A DNA stretch of 64,000 bases from Diphasiastrum complanatum. Taxonomy: Eukaryota; Streptophyta; Lycopodiopsida; Lycopodiales; Lycopodiaceae. The stretch lies in contig CM055095.1 of assembly GCA_029204225.1 (NCBI GenBank), forward strand, positions 25,030,503 through 25,094,502. Direction: 5' to 3'. The position numbers and the translations under genes are program-made. Positions 1-11,044 of the stretch are shown in pieces; position 1 is the stretch's first letter; every line of letters begins with the position of its first letter. A model generated the notes under the pieces. It was given only the letters and a program-made list of their open reading frames with translations, searched no databases and was not told the DNA's origin.

Positions 1-404
1 GACATATTGAGGTGGCTTGAATAAGTCTAGATAGCTTGAGAGGTGGATTCATAACTCCAATTCAACTCAAAGTAGGAGGAGAGTCCATGAATCTATATAT
101 ATGTGATGTACTCTCATTGAGAAGATGATGATTTTTGTGTGCAGTGCAAATTTGGAGACTAAGCTCTTTGTGCCCTCTCTCTCTACTCGAGTTTGTACAT
201 TCATATTCTCTCTCTAGCCGAGTTGAGGCATTTATTGTACTTAGTTTCATATTTTGTTGATAGATCTTGCTTATAACACAATAATATTTCTTGTATGATC
301 AGCTTTCCTATTGTCAATCAATGCTAGTTTGATCTTTATGGTATTATTGGGCTTAGGAGATCAAAAGTACATGTGTAGGGCATCCCACATGTGTAAATTC
401 AACA
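1..404 (+). repeat. 5' LTR of D1 (partial)
   Basis: Direct repeat of 3144-3548; differences include one fewer CT unit in the CT run near 180. Ends in ...TTCAACA directly before the priming site. Contains the CACATGTG palindrome near 387 seen in the other copia LTRs here. Confidence 0.9.
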
Positions 405-416
405 TGGTATCAGAGC
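405..416 (+). other. Primer-binding site (initiator-Met tRNA)
   Basis: TGGTATCAGAGC abuts the LTR end. It is complementary to the 3' end of plant initiator-Met tRNA and is the usual minus-strand primer site of copia and many gypsy elements. Confidence 0.9.
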
Positions 417-1091
417 CTACCTAAGATTTACAAGCAAATCTAATAGAAAAGTTTGCAAATTCGATCAAATTTCAAGCTAGGAATTGTCTAGATTCTACTT
501 TCTAGCTAGTTTGCAGTTTTCTGGTGATTTAGAGCTTCAAACCACTTTGAATGGTCTAGATCAGGTACTGTACGGAATTTCAGGTGCAAGCACGTGTGAA
601 ATCTGCCCATTTTCAGTTTGGTGGTTCTCTCTCACCTTAGATCCAAATTTCATGCAATTTGACCCACTAGAAAGCTAGAAATGTGAAAAATCTGATGCAA
701 TTTGAATCATAACAGTTGGATAAGCCAATCAAAAGCTATAAGCTTTTGAATAGTCATAGGTAGGGCGCCTAGACCTGTGGCAAATCGTGAGTACATGTCA
801 TTTATTGCTTGAATGATCACAAAAATCATCCAGAAGTTGACCAATCTCATCTATATGTGATTTAGACAAAATTTAGAGGATCTAGGCAAATTGTTTCATA
901 CAAATAGATTGTATTTGAGTCAATTTGACATTTTTGGAGTATTTCACACATGTGAAATTCAAAGAACCATAACTTTTGCCATACTTCATCTTTTTTGAAT
1001 ATTCAAATCTTGTTTTAGAGAGATTGTCAAACTAGTGAGATCTATCTCACAGTTTTTTGCTTAGTCTTATATAGGATTTGGTTTTTTACCC

Positions 1092-1379
1092 TTGATTGGT
1101 TCCTATAGTGAGAAGATAAGCAATTTTTTCATCCATCTTTTTTTATTTCCAACATTCTTTATGGCTTCAATGGGTGCTTTTCTATTAGAAGCAAGTGAAA
1201 GATTGTCAACCTCCAATTACACAATTTGGAAGGTTAGGATGGAATCTGTCTTAATTCTACAAGATGTGATGGATATTGTACTTGGTATTGAAGAAGAACC
1301 ACAAATTCCTCAAGAAATTCCAAAGTACAAAAAGAGAGCTAGGATGGCTCTACATTATATTAAAATGAATGTCTCAAGA
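1092..1379 (+). pseudogene. copia gag N-terminal remnant (D1)
   Basis: The frame contains a copia gag start: a LSTSNYTIWKVRMESVL segment followed by LQDVMDIVLG, the pattern of the DUF4219/UBN2-type gag domain of plant copia elements. The homology starts around residue 33 (bases ~1190), after a hydrophobic, probably non-native lead, so the true start is likely the ATG at 1160 (MASMGAFLLEA). It is lost after about residue 96, where the frame jumps directly into the region before reverse transcriptase; the zinc knuckle, protease and integrase are absent. A related gag fragment lies at about 26530-26940. Confidence 0.7.
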
Positions 1380-1381
1380 TT

Positions 1382-2880
1382 CCACTTATGCTTATTTTGT
1401 TTCTCATGAGGAGCCCAAAGATGTCCAAGAAGCCCTCAATACCAAGGAGTAGTATGAGGCCATGAAGATTGAATATGATACCTTGATCACCAACCACACA
1501 TGGGAGCTAGTGGATCCACCACCTAACATGCACATCATTGGATGCAAGTGAGTGTTCAAGATCAAGTACAATCATGATGGCTCCATCAACAAGTACAAGG
1601 CAAGATTATGTGCTAAAGGCTTTGCACAAATATATGGCCTTGACTATGAAGAAACCTTTGTTCCTGTAAAGAATATGGTGACAATAAGAATCATAATCTC
1701 TCTTGCCTTATTTTTTAAGTGAAAATTGTATCAACTTGATGTCTCCAACGCTTTTTTGAATGGCTATCTTGAGGAGGAGATATACATGGAACAACCTCAA
1801 GGATTCATCAAGGATAAATCTAAGGTGTGTTTGCTATTTAGAAGTCTTTATGGCTTGAAGCAAGCACCTAGATCATGGTATTCAAGACTCAAGAACTTTC
1901 TACTTTCATTAGGATTTGTGCTTAGTGACTATGATCCTTCTATGTACTTCAGTTTGATGGTAGTAATATTGTCATTATTCTAATCTATGTAGATGACATT
2001 ATTCTTAGTGGAAGTTGTTTGATGCTAGTTCAAGAAACTAAGGATGCATTAGGAGGAGAATTTAAAATGCAAGATCTAGGAGAGATTCATTACATTTTAG
2101 GCCTTGAGATTGATTTTTATGAAGAGTATGCTTTTATTTGTCAATCTAGATATGTCTTTTCTATGTTGAGAAAATTCAATATGCAAAATTGTAAAGGCAT
2201 AGATACTCCCATGGAGCAACATGTATTAAAGGTGATGAAAGATCCTTCAAGGACATCACACATTATATGAGTCTTATAGGCTCCTTAATTTGGCTTACTA
2301 TCACTAGACCCGATTTGAGCTATTGTGTGCACAAATTGAGTCAATTTATGCAAGATCCTAAGATCCAACATTGGAAGATGGCCAAGAGAGTTCTAAGATA
2401 TGTATCTTCTACTCAAGATTATGGTTTATTGTACAAGAATGAAGATGTAACCATTGTTGGCTATTCGAATTCCGATTTTGCAAGGGATAAAATGGATCGA
2501 AAGTCCATTAATGCATATACTATCTTTCTTGGAGGCAATCTTGTGTCTTGGCTTTTAAAGAAGCAAGATACCATATCCCTATCTTCTTGTGAGGCCGAGT
2601 ACAAAGCACTCACTACAACAACTAAAGAGGTGCTTTGGATCAAGAGGTTAATCATGGAGCTAAAGTGCATCAAAGAGGATGATTTTCCCTTGATCAAGTG
2701 TGACAACATATCGGCCCAAACTCTTGCAAACAATCCTATTTTTCATGCAAGAAACAAGCATATAGAAGCTCATTGGAGGTGAAATCAATTTGGAATATGT
2801 CAACACATCTTCATGTATTGCTGATCTTCTCACAAAGCCACTTTGCAAAAGTGCCTTCTCAAAGCATAGATCTAATCTTG
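1382..2880 (+). pseudogene. copia pol remnant: reverse transcriptase and RNase H (D1)
   Basis: Copia reverse transcriptase (RVT_2 type) starts near 1440 with NHTWELVDPP and runs through [12 protein letters not shown] (catalytic Asp, ~1737), [13 protein letters not shown] (~1843) and YVDDIILS (~1987), the catalytic pair. In-frame stops occur near 1449, 1549 and 1720 and a frameshift near 1960-1985 separates the two catalytic segments. RNase H follows from 2267: ITRPDLSYCVHKLSQF, then SDFARDKMDRKSI and SLSSCEAEYKAL, ending in a tRNA-recoding-free tail near 2880. A short deletion after EAH (~2770) removes the HHFVREK segment. The FARDxMDRxSI motif replaces the commoner RKSTSG form and is shared with B3 at the right end of the window. 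Confidence 0.9.
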
Positions 2881-2933
2881 GCCTTATCTCAAGATCAATG
2901 CTTAATCCACATTAGATACATTTTTAGGAGGAG

Positions 2934-3548
2934 TGTTGAAATATTGAAAATATCTATCTAATGTTGTAAGTAGGGGTTCTAAAAATGCCAAAGATAAATT
3001 GAGCTCTTTTGGCTTAGTAAAGACTCATCTTAGAATAAAATATTCAAGGTAGGTAGAAGTAGAAGCTTGAGCTACCATAGGAATTGCCATTTGTACTTTG
3101 CATGCCACATTTAATGCATGAAAACTCTAGGTGGCACAATAAAACATATTGAGGTGGCTTGAATAAGTCTAGATAGCTTGAGAGGTGGATTCATAACTCC
3201 AATTCAACTCAAAGTAGGAGGAGAGTCCATGAATCTATATATATGTGATGTACTCTCATTGAGAAGATGATGATTTTTGTGTGCAGTGCAAATTTGGAGA
3301 CTAAGCTCTTTGTGCCCTCTCTCTCTCTACTCGAGTTTGTACATTCATATTCTCTCTCTAGCCGAGTTGAGGCATTTATTGTACTTAGTTTCATATTTTG
3401 TTGATAGATCTTGCTTGTAACACAATAATATTTCTTGTATGATCAGCTTTTCCATTGTCAATCAATGCTAGTTTGATCTTTATGGTATTATTGGGCTTAG
3501 GAGATCAAAAGTACATGTGTAGGGCATCCCACACGTGTGAACTCAACA
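2934..3548 (+). repeat. 3' LTR of D1
   Basis: Starts TGTTGAAATATTG after a purine-rich tract (TTTTTAGGAGGAG, 2921-2933) and ends ...CTCAACA. Matches 1-404 from position 3144. Next bases TGGGC are the candidate right target duplication, which cannot be tested because the left flank is outside the window. Confidence 0.88.
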
Positions 3549-3788
3549 TGGGCCTTGGAGGGTATAAGTATACCTATTGGGCTCTCACTAGTGTATGCTT
3601 GATTTGTGATGAGTAGCTACATGCTGCTGGTGTGACTCCTCTTTCCATGACTCTGATTGAGCCATAACTTGGGGGCTAGATCCGTTCGATCTAGGTTTGG
3701 TTGGGTTGGTCCATCCACCACCTGTTCCCTTGTGTTGTTGCTTTGTATGGTATGCTTAGACTAGAATCCTGTTGTGAGGACTTTATAT

Positions 3789-3800
3789 TGGTATCAGAGC
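3789..3800 (+). other. Primer-binding site of gypsy E1
   Basis: TGGTATCAGAGC followed by AGG, complementary to initiator-Met tRNA; marks the end of the E1 5' LTR remnant (3549-3788). Confidence 0.8.
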
Positions 3801-4869
3801 AGGTCTAAGCAGGATTTACCATCAAAAGTGCTGAGTGGAAATCTCGACATTTTCTCAAAAATTCGATATAGTAAGCAACAAAACGGTGGAATTGTGGAAT
3901 TTTCTTCCCGTTAAAAATAATTTTCGAATTGCAATCGATTGTGTGGTAAGTGCACTACCAGGCTCACAATTGGTTGGTTTTTGTGCTTTTTGAATTGGTT
4001 TCTTGGAAGAAATTCTGTGTCAATTCTGTTGTTGCCGATTACTCTGTGGTTAGCATCTTTGTGAGAGCCACAAATTACTTTATTGGTTGCTGGATTTTTT
4101 CTTACAGTCTCTTATTCTTCTTATGAATGATTACTGTATTTTTAATGCTGTCTATTGCCTGTTTGGAAGCCGGTTTGGTTTTAAAAGGGTGGGAATAGGC
4201 TGGAATAGAAGCAAAAATACTCTAATCTGTTAGTTGTTGAGTGTTGATGATGTTTGACAGGTTTGCATGGTTGCTTACTGTGGAATCACAGGCTTATGTT
4301 TCATTTTCTGGCAAACTAACATTTGTATGCAGAGTTAGGAGCCTGTACAGCCATTCTGGAGGATGGTTGGATTCGAAATTGAGGACTATTTGCTACAATA
4401 GTTGTCATAACCTGCAAATCTAGGTTTTGTGAAAAATTTTGACAGCATAACGGTTGTTTTTTAAGCACAGTGATAGCAAAAACCCTGTAAATCTTGCCTC
4501 AAATCATTGCTTATGCTAGAAACTAGTAAAGGAAAGCTATAGCAACTGCAAATCGCTGATAGAACAATGGTAATCTGCAAAAAAACAGCAGATGGGTTAT
4601 GTTCTTTGCTTCCTTGCAAGTTATAGGTTAAAGAACTATGCAAAAAAACTCAGAAATCATGATAAGATCCGTCTGTTTTCTTCCTCATGGTCACCTAGTT
4701 GTTTACTCCAATTTTATTGCGTAAATGATCCATTTGCTGATTCATTGACATAATTGGTAAATAAAAGCATGTATGGACTGTAAATTGGTTTTTTGAAGAC
4801 ATTGCTTAGTTTAGCAACTATTATACCCGTAATGAATGCATTAGCTGAATGAAATTTTTTTATTTTCAG
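3801..4869 (+). other. E1 leader, no gene
   Basis: About 1.07 kb without a credible coding frame, between priming site and gag. It ends in a pyrimidine-rich stretch and TTTTCAG at 4863-4869, a good plant splice acceptor, and a GGTAAGTG donor-like sequence lies near 3953. A spliced leader is possible but not shown. Confidence 0.5.
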
Positions 4870-5840
4870 TTGGCAAGCAAAATGAAATTTTGGACGGGGG
4901 TGCTACCGAGATTCACCCGGGATCACCAAGAAGTGATGGGAGAAATACGGAAATTCAGCCAGCCTCACCTGACAGTGATGACACCCTAGACTCAGAAAAA
5001 CTGCTGCAAACCTTAGGCAAGGCAGTTTTAGAACTTCATCAGAGCAATAAACAACGGGATAAACAAATGCAAAATCTATTTAATCAACTGCAAGCTATTA
5101 ACTCTAACAACTTGGGCTACCAACCGGAAATATTTTTCGGCGATAAAAAGTTTAAACGTCCAAAAGTTGTTGAAGACTGGATAAACCGTTGGACAAGCTA
5201 TTTTAGCTTGCACAACGTCCCAGAAGATAAACAAATATCATTGGTTCTATTGTTTCTGGAAGGTAAAGCCTCTTCTTGGTGGAGGAAACTTTCCACAAAA
5301 CCGGTGACTTGGGCTGGATTCCTAACAGAATTCCGGAAAGCTTTTGTCACGATAGACGATTCCGAGCTGTATATTCGGTTTATCAACTGCAAAATGGGCA
5401 GCCGAGAACTGGACGGTTATGTCCAAGAGTTCTTGGACTCTTGGGCCAAGGTGCCACTTTTTTATCGTAAGTTAGCACAGTGGCAATTTATTGCCGGACT
5501 GCCAGCTGACTATCAAAATGAATGCAAATGAGATATACTCAACTCATTAGAGGATGCTATTTGTGTGGCAAAAGCCTATGATAGTACAATTGTTGCATCA
5601 CGAAAAAGCGTGCACGACCAAATGGCCCCGAAACCCAAGCAAGAAAAATCTAACAAGCGTAAGTTGTTGTTTTTTGACGAGCTGGAAGAAGTGTACCAAC
5701 AATCAAAGAAGAAGAAGAATAAGAAGAAATTGGTGGTGAAAGACAAAGCACAGTTGGCGGCGCTTAAACAGAATCTGTGTTTCCTCTACAATCAACCCAC
5801 GCACCGTGCCAAACAGTGCCCCGAACGGAAAGCAAAGTCA
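4870..5840 (+). pseudogene. gypsy gag with degenerate zinc knuckle (E1)
   Basis: The gag capsid domain is recognisable from KVVEDWINRWTSYFSLHNV (~5164) through LFLEGKASSWWRKL (~5246) to WQFIAGLPADYQ (~5482), the usual Retrotrans_gag pattern. There is no ATG in the open frame upstream; the frame is open back to the possible splice acceptor at 4869, so the start may have been on another exon. A stop at 5529-5531 and continuation in frame to an AKAYDSTIVASRK segment are followed by a lysine-rich stretch (~5700-5740). The nucleocapsid knuckle reads C-x2-Y-x4-H-x4-C: the second cysteine has become tyrosine. Confidence 0.85.
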
Positions 5841-6266
5841 TCAAGTTTCATGACTGTAGATTTACCGGCAGGTAAATTGGAAGTCAATTTGTTGAATAAT
5901 TGTGACTGTACTTGTAACTTTAGTGCACTCTCTTTCAAGCCTAATGAATTGTTTCGTGTGAGAGACAATGTTTTGGGAAAAGACGTGAATGTGCTATTTG
6001 ATTCAGGTAGTACTCACAATTTTTTGAATGCTCGACTTGTGCAGAAGCTCCGTCTTGCCTCAAGGTCGGACACTGAGATTTGGGATGTCAAAGTCTCAAA
6101 CTTAGAGCTTTGGATGCAGGACCATGTTGAGCCGTTGGATTTCCATGTCATGAATTTGGACCGGACTAATGTAATTTTGGGCTATGAATGGTTTTTTGGC
6201 AAATCAGACTCTTTAGAGATAGATTTTAAAAATCATTCTATGGTATTTAAAGATAAGTTTGATTAG
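5841..6266 (+). pseudogene. retropepsin-type protease region (E1)
   Basis: Same open frame as the zinc knuckle. The aspartic protease active-site motif reads VLFDSGSTHNFLN (about 5992-6030), followed by the expected LGYEWF flap/end motif (~6177). The frame stops at 6264-6266 before reverse transcriptase, and about 195 bases of broken frame lie between. A near-copy of the first half is present at 31411-31612 (E3). Confidence 0.85.
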
Positions 6267-6461
6267 ATTGTCTCTATTTCTGGTGAAATCGATGTACTTG
6301 CATCGCCGATGATTTCCTCGACTGAATTAATTGAGAAACTTCATAATTATGAGTATGAACTCTTTCACTTGCTTTTGAAATCTCGTATGCATTGTGATGT
6401 TGGGGATGTGAATGTGTTTTCATGCTTTAACACCGAAAATTTGCATCAGGAATAACAGCTT

Positions 6462-7219
6462 TTGCAAGATTTAAAGCAAGAATTTAATGAAGTTTTTCCA
6501 AAGACGCTACCTTATGGACTACCACCCACTCGGTCAGTAGATCATAAGATAGATCTTTTGCCCGATAGTCGTCCTATCTTCATACAACCATATCAGTTTA
6601 GTCAGAAGGAAGAGGAGGAAGTGGCTAGGCAGATCGAGGAGTATCTCAGGATGGGACACATAAGACCAAGTAAATCTCCATGGGGAGCACCTGTCCTTCT
6701 TAAGAGTAAGAAAGATGGGAGTTTTCGGCTATGTGTAGATTACAAGGGTCTGAACAAACTAACAGTTAAAAATAAATACCCGTTGCCCAAGATGGACGAT
6801 CTCATAGATCGATTGAATGGAGCTAAATACTTCACGAAAATTGATCTATGTACGGGATACCATCAGATTAGGATAATCCGAAAGATGTATCTAAAACCGG
6901 TTTTAGGACCAGGTTTGGCCACTGCGAGTTTCTTGTATTGCCCTTTGGTTTGACAAATGCTCCAGCTACTTTCCAGCAAATGATGAACGATTTGTTTTGT
7001 CCATATTTGGGGAAGTTTGTAGTAGTGTTTCTGGACGATATTTTGATCTATAGCAGAACACTCAAAGAGCATGCTAAGCATCTCCATACTGTCTTACATA
7101 TCTTAAGACAAGAGAAGCTTTATGCAAAAGAATCAAAGTGCGAATTCTTTAAAAAAGAACTTCTTTACCTAGGTCATAAGATCTCTCCTTTGGAATCAAG
7201 ATTGACGAGGAAAAGGTGA
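6462..7219 (+). pseudogene. gypsy reverse transcriptase (E1)
   Basis: Motifs in order: [20 protein letters not shown] (~6675), [16 protein letters not shown] (catalytic Asp, ~6829), [16 protein letters not shown] (~6938) and [11 protein letters not shown] (catalytic Asp pair, ~7021), then the thumb to GHKISP (~7183). A frameshift lies between ~6880 and 6940, so fingers and palm are in different frames. All catalytic aspartates are still present. Confidence 0.9.
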
Positions 7220-7927
7220 AGACGGTAGTGGAATGGCCAATTCCTAAAACGGTGCGTGAACTTAAGTCATTCTTAGGTTTCACTATGTTTTTTCATAGAT
7301 TTGCTGAGGAGTACTCGAAGATTGTTGCACCTCTCAACAATATGTTGAAAGGAATGAAAAGATGCAAAAGTAGGCCAAGTCCTCCTATTAGATGGAATGA
7401 GAAATTAGATGAGAGTTTCCGCAAACTCAAGCTTCTAATTGCCTCAGCTCCAGTTTTGAGGATAGTGGATCCAGATTTGCCGTTCGTCATTAACACTGAC
7501 GCGAGTGATACGACTATTGGAGCTATTCTCTTATAGGAGGGTCAGCCCGTTGCCTTTGAGATTAAAAAATTAACCAATGCACAGGTCAAGTACACCACTC
7601 AGAAAAAAGAGCTTTTTGTTGTGATCCATGCTTTGAAATCATAGAGGCATTACCTTTTATAAATTTGTGGTTAATATGGATCATCAACCTTTAAAGTATT
7701 TCTGTAATCAGAATGATTTGCAAGGCCGTAAGGCCAGATGGGCAGAACTCATGCAAGAATTTGACTTTGAAGTGCGATATATCAGAGGCTCATCTAATCA
7801 GGTGGCTGATGCACTTAGTCAAATTGGTGAAGTGAACGAACTTTCCTTCACTGAGATCAGTACGGACTTTTATCTCTCTCTGAGAGGTCTTTATGAGAAA
7901 GACACATTTTGGACCAATCTGGAATAG
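7216..7927 (+). pseudogene. gypsy RT connection and RNase H (E1)
   Basis: Continues RT with [21 protein letters not shown] (~7217) and LRIVDPDLPFVINTDASDTTIGAILL (RNase H first Asp, ~7494). A stop at ~7534 and another near 7640 interrupt it. The rest carries VNMDHQPLKYF (~7669) and RWAELMQEFDFEVRYIRGSSNQVADALS (~7737), the typical RNase H end. Confidence 0.88.
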
Positions 7928-8648
7928 GGTTCTAGCAGTTTCATCAAGCAAGACTGATGATCATAGTGATCAGTCTGGAGAGAAGAATATAAAGGGTACT
8001 GATGACTTCTCTATCCGTAATGGACTTTTGTTCAGGAAAGGGAAGGTTTGTGTGCCTGATGTGGATGTTGTTAAGAATAAAATTCTTTGTAAATGTCATG
8101 ACTCACCATGCGCCGGACATCCCAGCATTCATTGTACATTGGATTTGGTACGAAGGGATTTTTATTAGCCAAAACTTAAGCCCTTTGTAGAATCTTATGT
8201 GGTCAAGCGTGACCAATGCCAGTTGAATAAAGCTGAATGCCATAAGGCTGGCGATTTGTTGCATCCACTGGATATCCTTGATAAGAGATGGGATAATATT
8301 TCTATGGATTTCGTGGTTGGGTTACCGCGGACGAATAAACAGCATGATGCAATTTGGGTTGTGGCCGACCATCATACCAAATTGGCTACGTTTATTCCGA
8401 TAAAGACCACCGCAAAGGCTTCTGATTTAGCTCAGATATTTGTAGAGTGTCTATTTAGGCTTTACAGATTACCAAGTGATATTGTGAGCGATCGTGATCC
8501 GAAGTTTATCAGTCATTTTTGGTTGGCCGTATTTGCTAAACTAGAGACGACATTGAGCTTGGGTTCTTCTGATCATCCTGAGACGGATGGACTGACAGAA
8601 AGAACAAATCAGATGATGGAACAAATGCTTCGGTCTAGGCATGTCTGA
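7928..8648 (+). pseudogene. gypsy integrase, 3' truncated (E1)
   Basis: The HHCC zinc-finger region is partly visible (CHDSPCAGHPSIHCTLDLV, ~8093; then KRDQCQLNKAE, ~8203), with a stop near 8166. The catalytic core follows: SMDFVVGLP (first Asp, ~8302), SDIVSDRDPKFISHFW (second Asp, ~8476) and DHPETDGLTERTNQMM (catalytic Glu retained in TER, ~8571). The frame ends at 8648 and resemblance stops there, leaving out about one third of integrase and the C-terminal domain. Confidence 0.88.
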
Positions 8649-9660
8649 TTTGTTGGAATTTTACTTGCACCTCAAATCCCATTTAATCTAGTTGCCACTA
8701 CATATTATCAGTTATTTCAATTCAAATATTATTCACAATGGTGTCCTAGACCAAATATTTTACATAGGATTTGATGTAGACACAGGACCTACAAAAATAC
8801 AAGCCAATTTCAATGCTCTTCGCCTACACATTCCTCAAATAGACAATATTTAGTAGATTGTTGATTCATTGTCGACCCAACTCGAGTTGAAATATTCAAA
8901 GGACAGTCGACCCTTCACGACCCCGAATACGTTGACACTATTGGATAGGTTGTCAATTCATTATTGACCCAACTTGATTTGAACATATTCAAAGGACAAT
9001 CAACCCTTCACAACCCTGAATACATTCGATAGGCTATCAACACTATTTGGCATATTGTTAATCCAACTCGACTCAAATATATTTGGAGGACATTCAACTC
9101 TTTGTCAATCCTTCAAGAGCTCAAATACATTTAACAGGCGCTGTTGACACTATTTAGTCCTCTCAATTGTAATTATACAATCTGCAGGTTAACTATATTG
9201 TATGCTCTAGTTTAGTGGTTGTTTTAAGATACTTTTAAGAACACTTAACAATATCTATTATTGACTAAATAAGTTGATTAGTCATCTATATAATCAAGCG
9301 TAGACATATCATAATGCATGATGAGATTCAGATGTTTTTACGTAGATGCCTAACACATTGTCGATTAGTCCTCAAATTGTTCTTTCTAGGCTTGTATATA
9401 GCTTAAAGTAGATTACTTACAACAATCCTTTTACACATTCTATATCCTACGTAAATGGTTGATGTTGTTTCTACTTTCAGTGTTGTTGTGAATCAAATAA
9501 CAATTCTCATAGTGTATTTGTCAATTGAGTCGAAGTGCAGAAACACGGCTGTCTTAGGCACCTCCGTATTTCTAACACTATGGTTGTCCTTGACACTTTC
9601 TAACTCAAGATAGTGTAGGTTTTATTGTGATAGATGATTCATATTCCTAAACAAAATAAA
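8649..9660. repeat. AT-rich intergenic DNA with a ~92-bp tandem repeat (about 8857-9160)
   Basis: No coding signal. Three diverged direct copies of a 92-94-bp unit are visible; landmark phrases are CCCAACTCGAGTTGAAATAT (8877), CCCAACTTGATTTGAACATA (8969) and TCCAACTCGACTCAAATATA (9062), each followed by a GGACA(G/A)TC segment. The outer copies match less well. The rest of the stretch shows nothing recognisable. Confidence 0.6.
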
Positions 9661-9688
9661 TCACTTGTTACTAGAGTCTTCCACAGAG

Positions 9689-9697
9689 CGCGCGCGT

Positions 9698-9792
<95 letters not shown>
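9689..9792. repeat. Compound microsatellite (CA)n-(CAA)n
   Basis: A short GCGCGCGCGTG start leads into about 27 CA units and then about 13 CAA units. Reading frames here (poly-His-Asn, poly-Thr) are artefacts of the repeat. Confidence 0.95.
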
Positions 9793-9793
<1 letters not shown>

Positions 9794-10725
9794 CATGATA
9801 TTCAAACTTGTGTTGAATTTATCTCTCTGCTCCTTGTGTCGTATTTTTCATCATTTTACCAACATGATTAATCTTGAAAAATGATTTGTAAAAGAGCTAA
9901 TTTAACAAGTTGAAGTTCTAAAAAGATAATTTGTTACAATTTGCATACACTAACATGGGGAACACATGTCCAATAGAAACTAAGAGACATCAAAATAGAA
10001 ATTCTACATCTTGTTGCCATAGTTTCAAGTTTGATTCTCTTGTCTTTGTAAGGGATCTCAATATTGCCGTGCAATGACTTCACAAATAGCCTATTATCAA
10101 TTAGTGGCTTCCTTAGTTGTATTCATGTCTTGTCCAATCAGCCACTTGTCTTGTCTTCAATTTACACAATACCTTTGTTAGGGCCTCCTCAGCAGTGTCC
10201 ATGTCTTGTCCAATCAACTTCTAGAATATATCATCTGGCATGGAGTGATCGAATGTTTGAACTTTCATTTTGAATCTTTTCCAATGGCACAAGCATCTCA
10301 TCTTCCCATAAGTTGAGAACATATTGCAAGTCATGTAGAAACAAATACTCTTGCCCATTAATAATCACCAAGGTAAGACAACGTACACACATCAAAACAT
10401 CCGTGCCATTAGCGTCTTTCGGTTCAACAATTGTTGATGCACCCAATTTATATTACAATGAGACTTTCATCCTCAAAGATTAGTTCAATATCTATGCCAC
10501 TGTCTTCCATCTTAGTTATCATCAAACTAGGATCCTCTTTATTTTTGACAATAGCTCCAAGAAATTCATTAAGCAAGAAATAACATAATTTCACGAGACA
10601 AAAAACTTTTTCACTATAGTTTTCAAATTGAAATTTATTTGCTGCTCTCATGTGAACTCCAAATAATGGTCATTGCCCAAATGGTTGATAAATATATATT
10701 GAGATGACCAACAAATGGTTTGTCT

Positions 10726-10763
<38 letters not shown>

Positions 10764-10936
10764 TATATATGTGAGCAGATTATAATCCAAGTGAATGTTG
10801 AAATTGGAATTGTAATTGCGAGTGTAAGGCTTAAATTTCCCTTGAAACACTCCCAAACGTGAATGTTCACTATTAGCCCATAGAGTGGCAAGGATATATA
10901 CTTGTAGTCTACATATAGTAAATGTGATGTATCTAT
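9793..10936. other. Unrecognised DNA with two short minus-strand frames and an (AT)n tract
   Basis: Two adjacent minus-strand open stretches, 10651-10448 (67 residues) and 10446-10231 (71 residues, entered at a non-ATG codon), lie in different frames. They are not low-complexity and contain plausible segments such as MRAANKFQFENYSEKVF and YLFLHDLQYVLNLWEDEM, but I do not recognise a family and cannot tell relic from chance. An AT dinucleotide tract of about 42 bases lies at 10729-10770. Otherwise nothing is visible. Confidence 0.3.
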
Positions 10937-11044
10937 CAAAGTACAACAAAATGGACCAAGAATAGATTAGAGCATACATTTGATGAAATAACCATTTGCT
11001 TTCTAATTGATTTAAAATCAATTTCATATCATTAAGAACATCAA

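Larger units (their letters stand above)
1..3548 (+). mobile_element. Ty1/copia LTR retrotransposon D1, internally deleted, left end outside window
   Basis: Bases 2-404 recur at 3144-3548 with only small differences, so these are the two LTRs of one element. The 3' LTR is complete (2934-3548, 615 bp, TG...CA), so about 210 bases of the 5' LTR lie left of the window. Between them are an initiator-Met priming site (405-416), a gag start, a pol 3' half and a polypurine tract (about 2922-2933). The internal region is only about 2.5 kb, against 4-5 kb in a complete copia element; most of gag, protease and integrase are missing. Several stops and frameshifts make it inactive. The near-identity of the LTRs suggests a fairly young insertion despite the internal damage. 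Confidence 0.9.
3549..8648 (+). mobile_element. Ty3/gypsy LTR retrotransposon E1, truncated
   Basis: A full gypsy order is visible on the plus strand: priming site (3789), long leader, gag, zinc knuckle, protease, reverse transcriptase, RNase H, integrase zinc finger and integrase core, ending abruptly near 8645. No chromodomain-like tail, polypurine tract or 3' LTR follows. The bases from 3549 to 3788 may be the end of its 5' LTR, cut by D1, since D1 stops exactly where they begin. Fragments of the same family occur at 15019-17100 (E2), 20690-20868, and 31094-31612 plus 40880 onward (E3). Confidence 0.85.

Noticed and set aside
8857-9160. CRISPR-like array
   Set aside because: Units are adjacent and diverged, with no constant repeat/unique spacer pattern; the setting is a plant genome.
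9665-9884. His/Thr/Asn-repeat frames
   Set aside because: Produced by the (CA)n-(CAA)n microsatellite.
10670-11027. 89- and 99-codon minus-strand frames
   Set aside because: They cross the (AT)n tract and the A1 LTR/internal junction; only the piece matching A2 (LESKWLFHQMYAL) is derived from a real frame.
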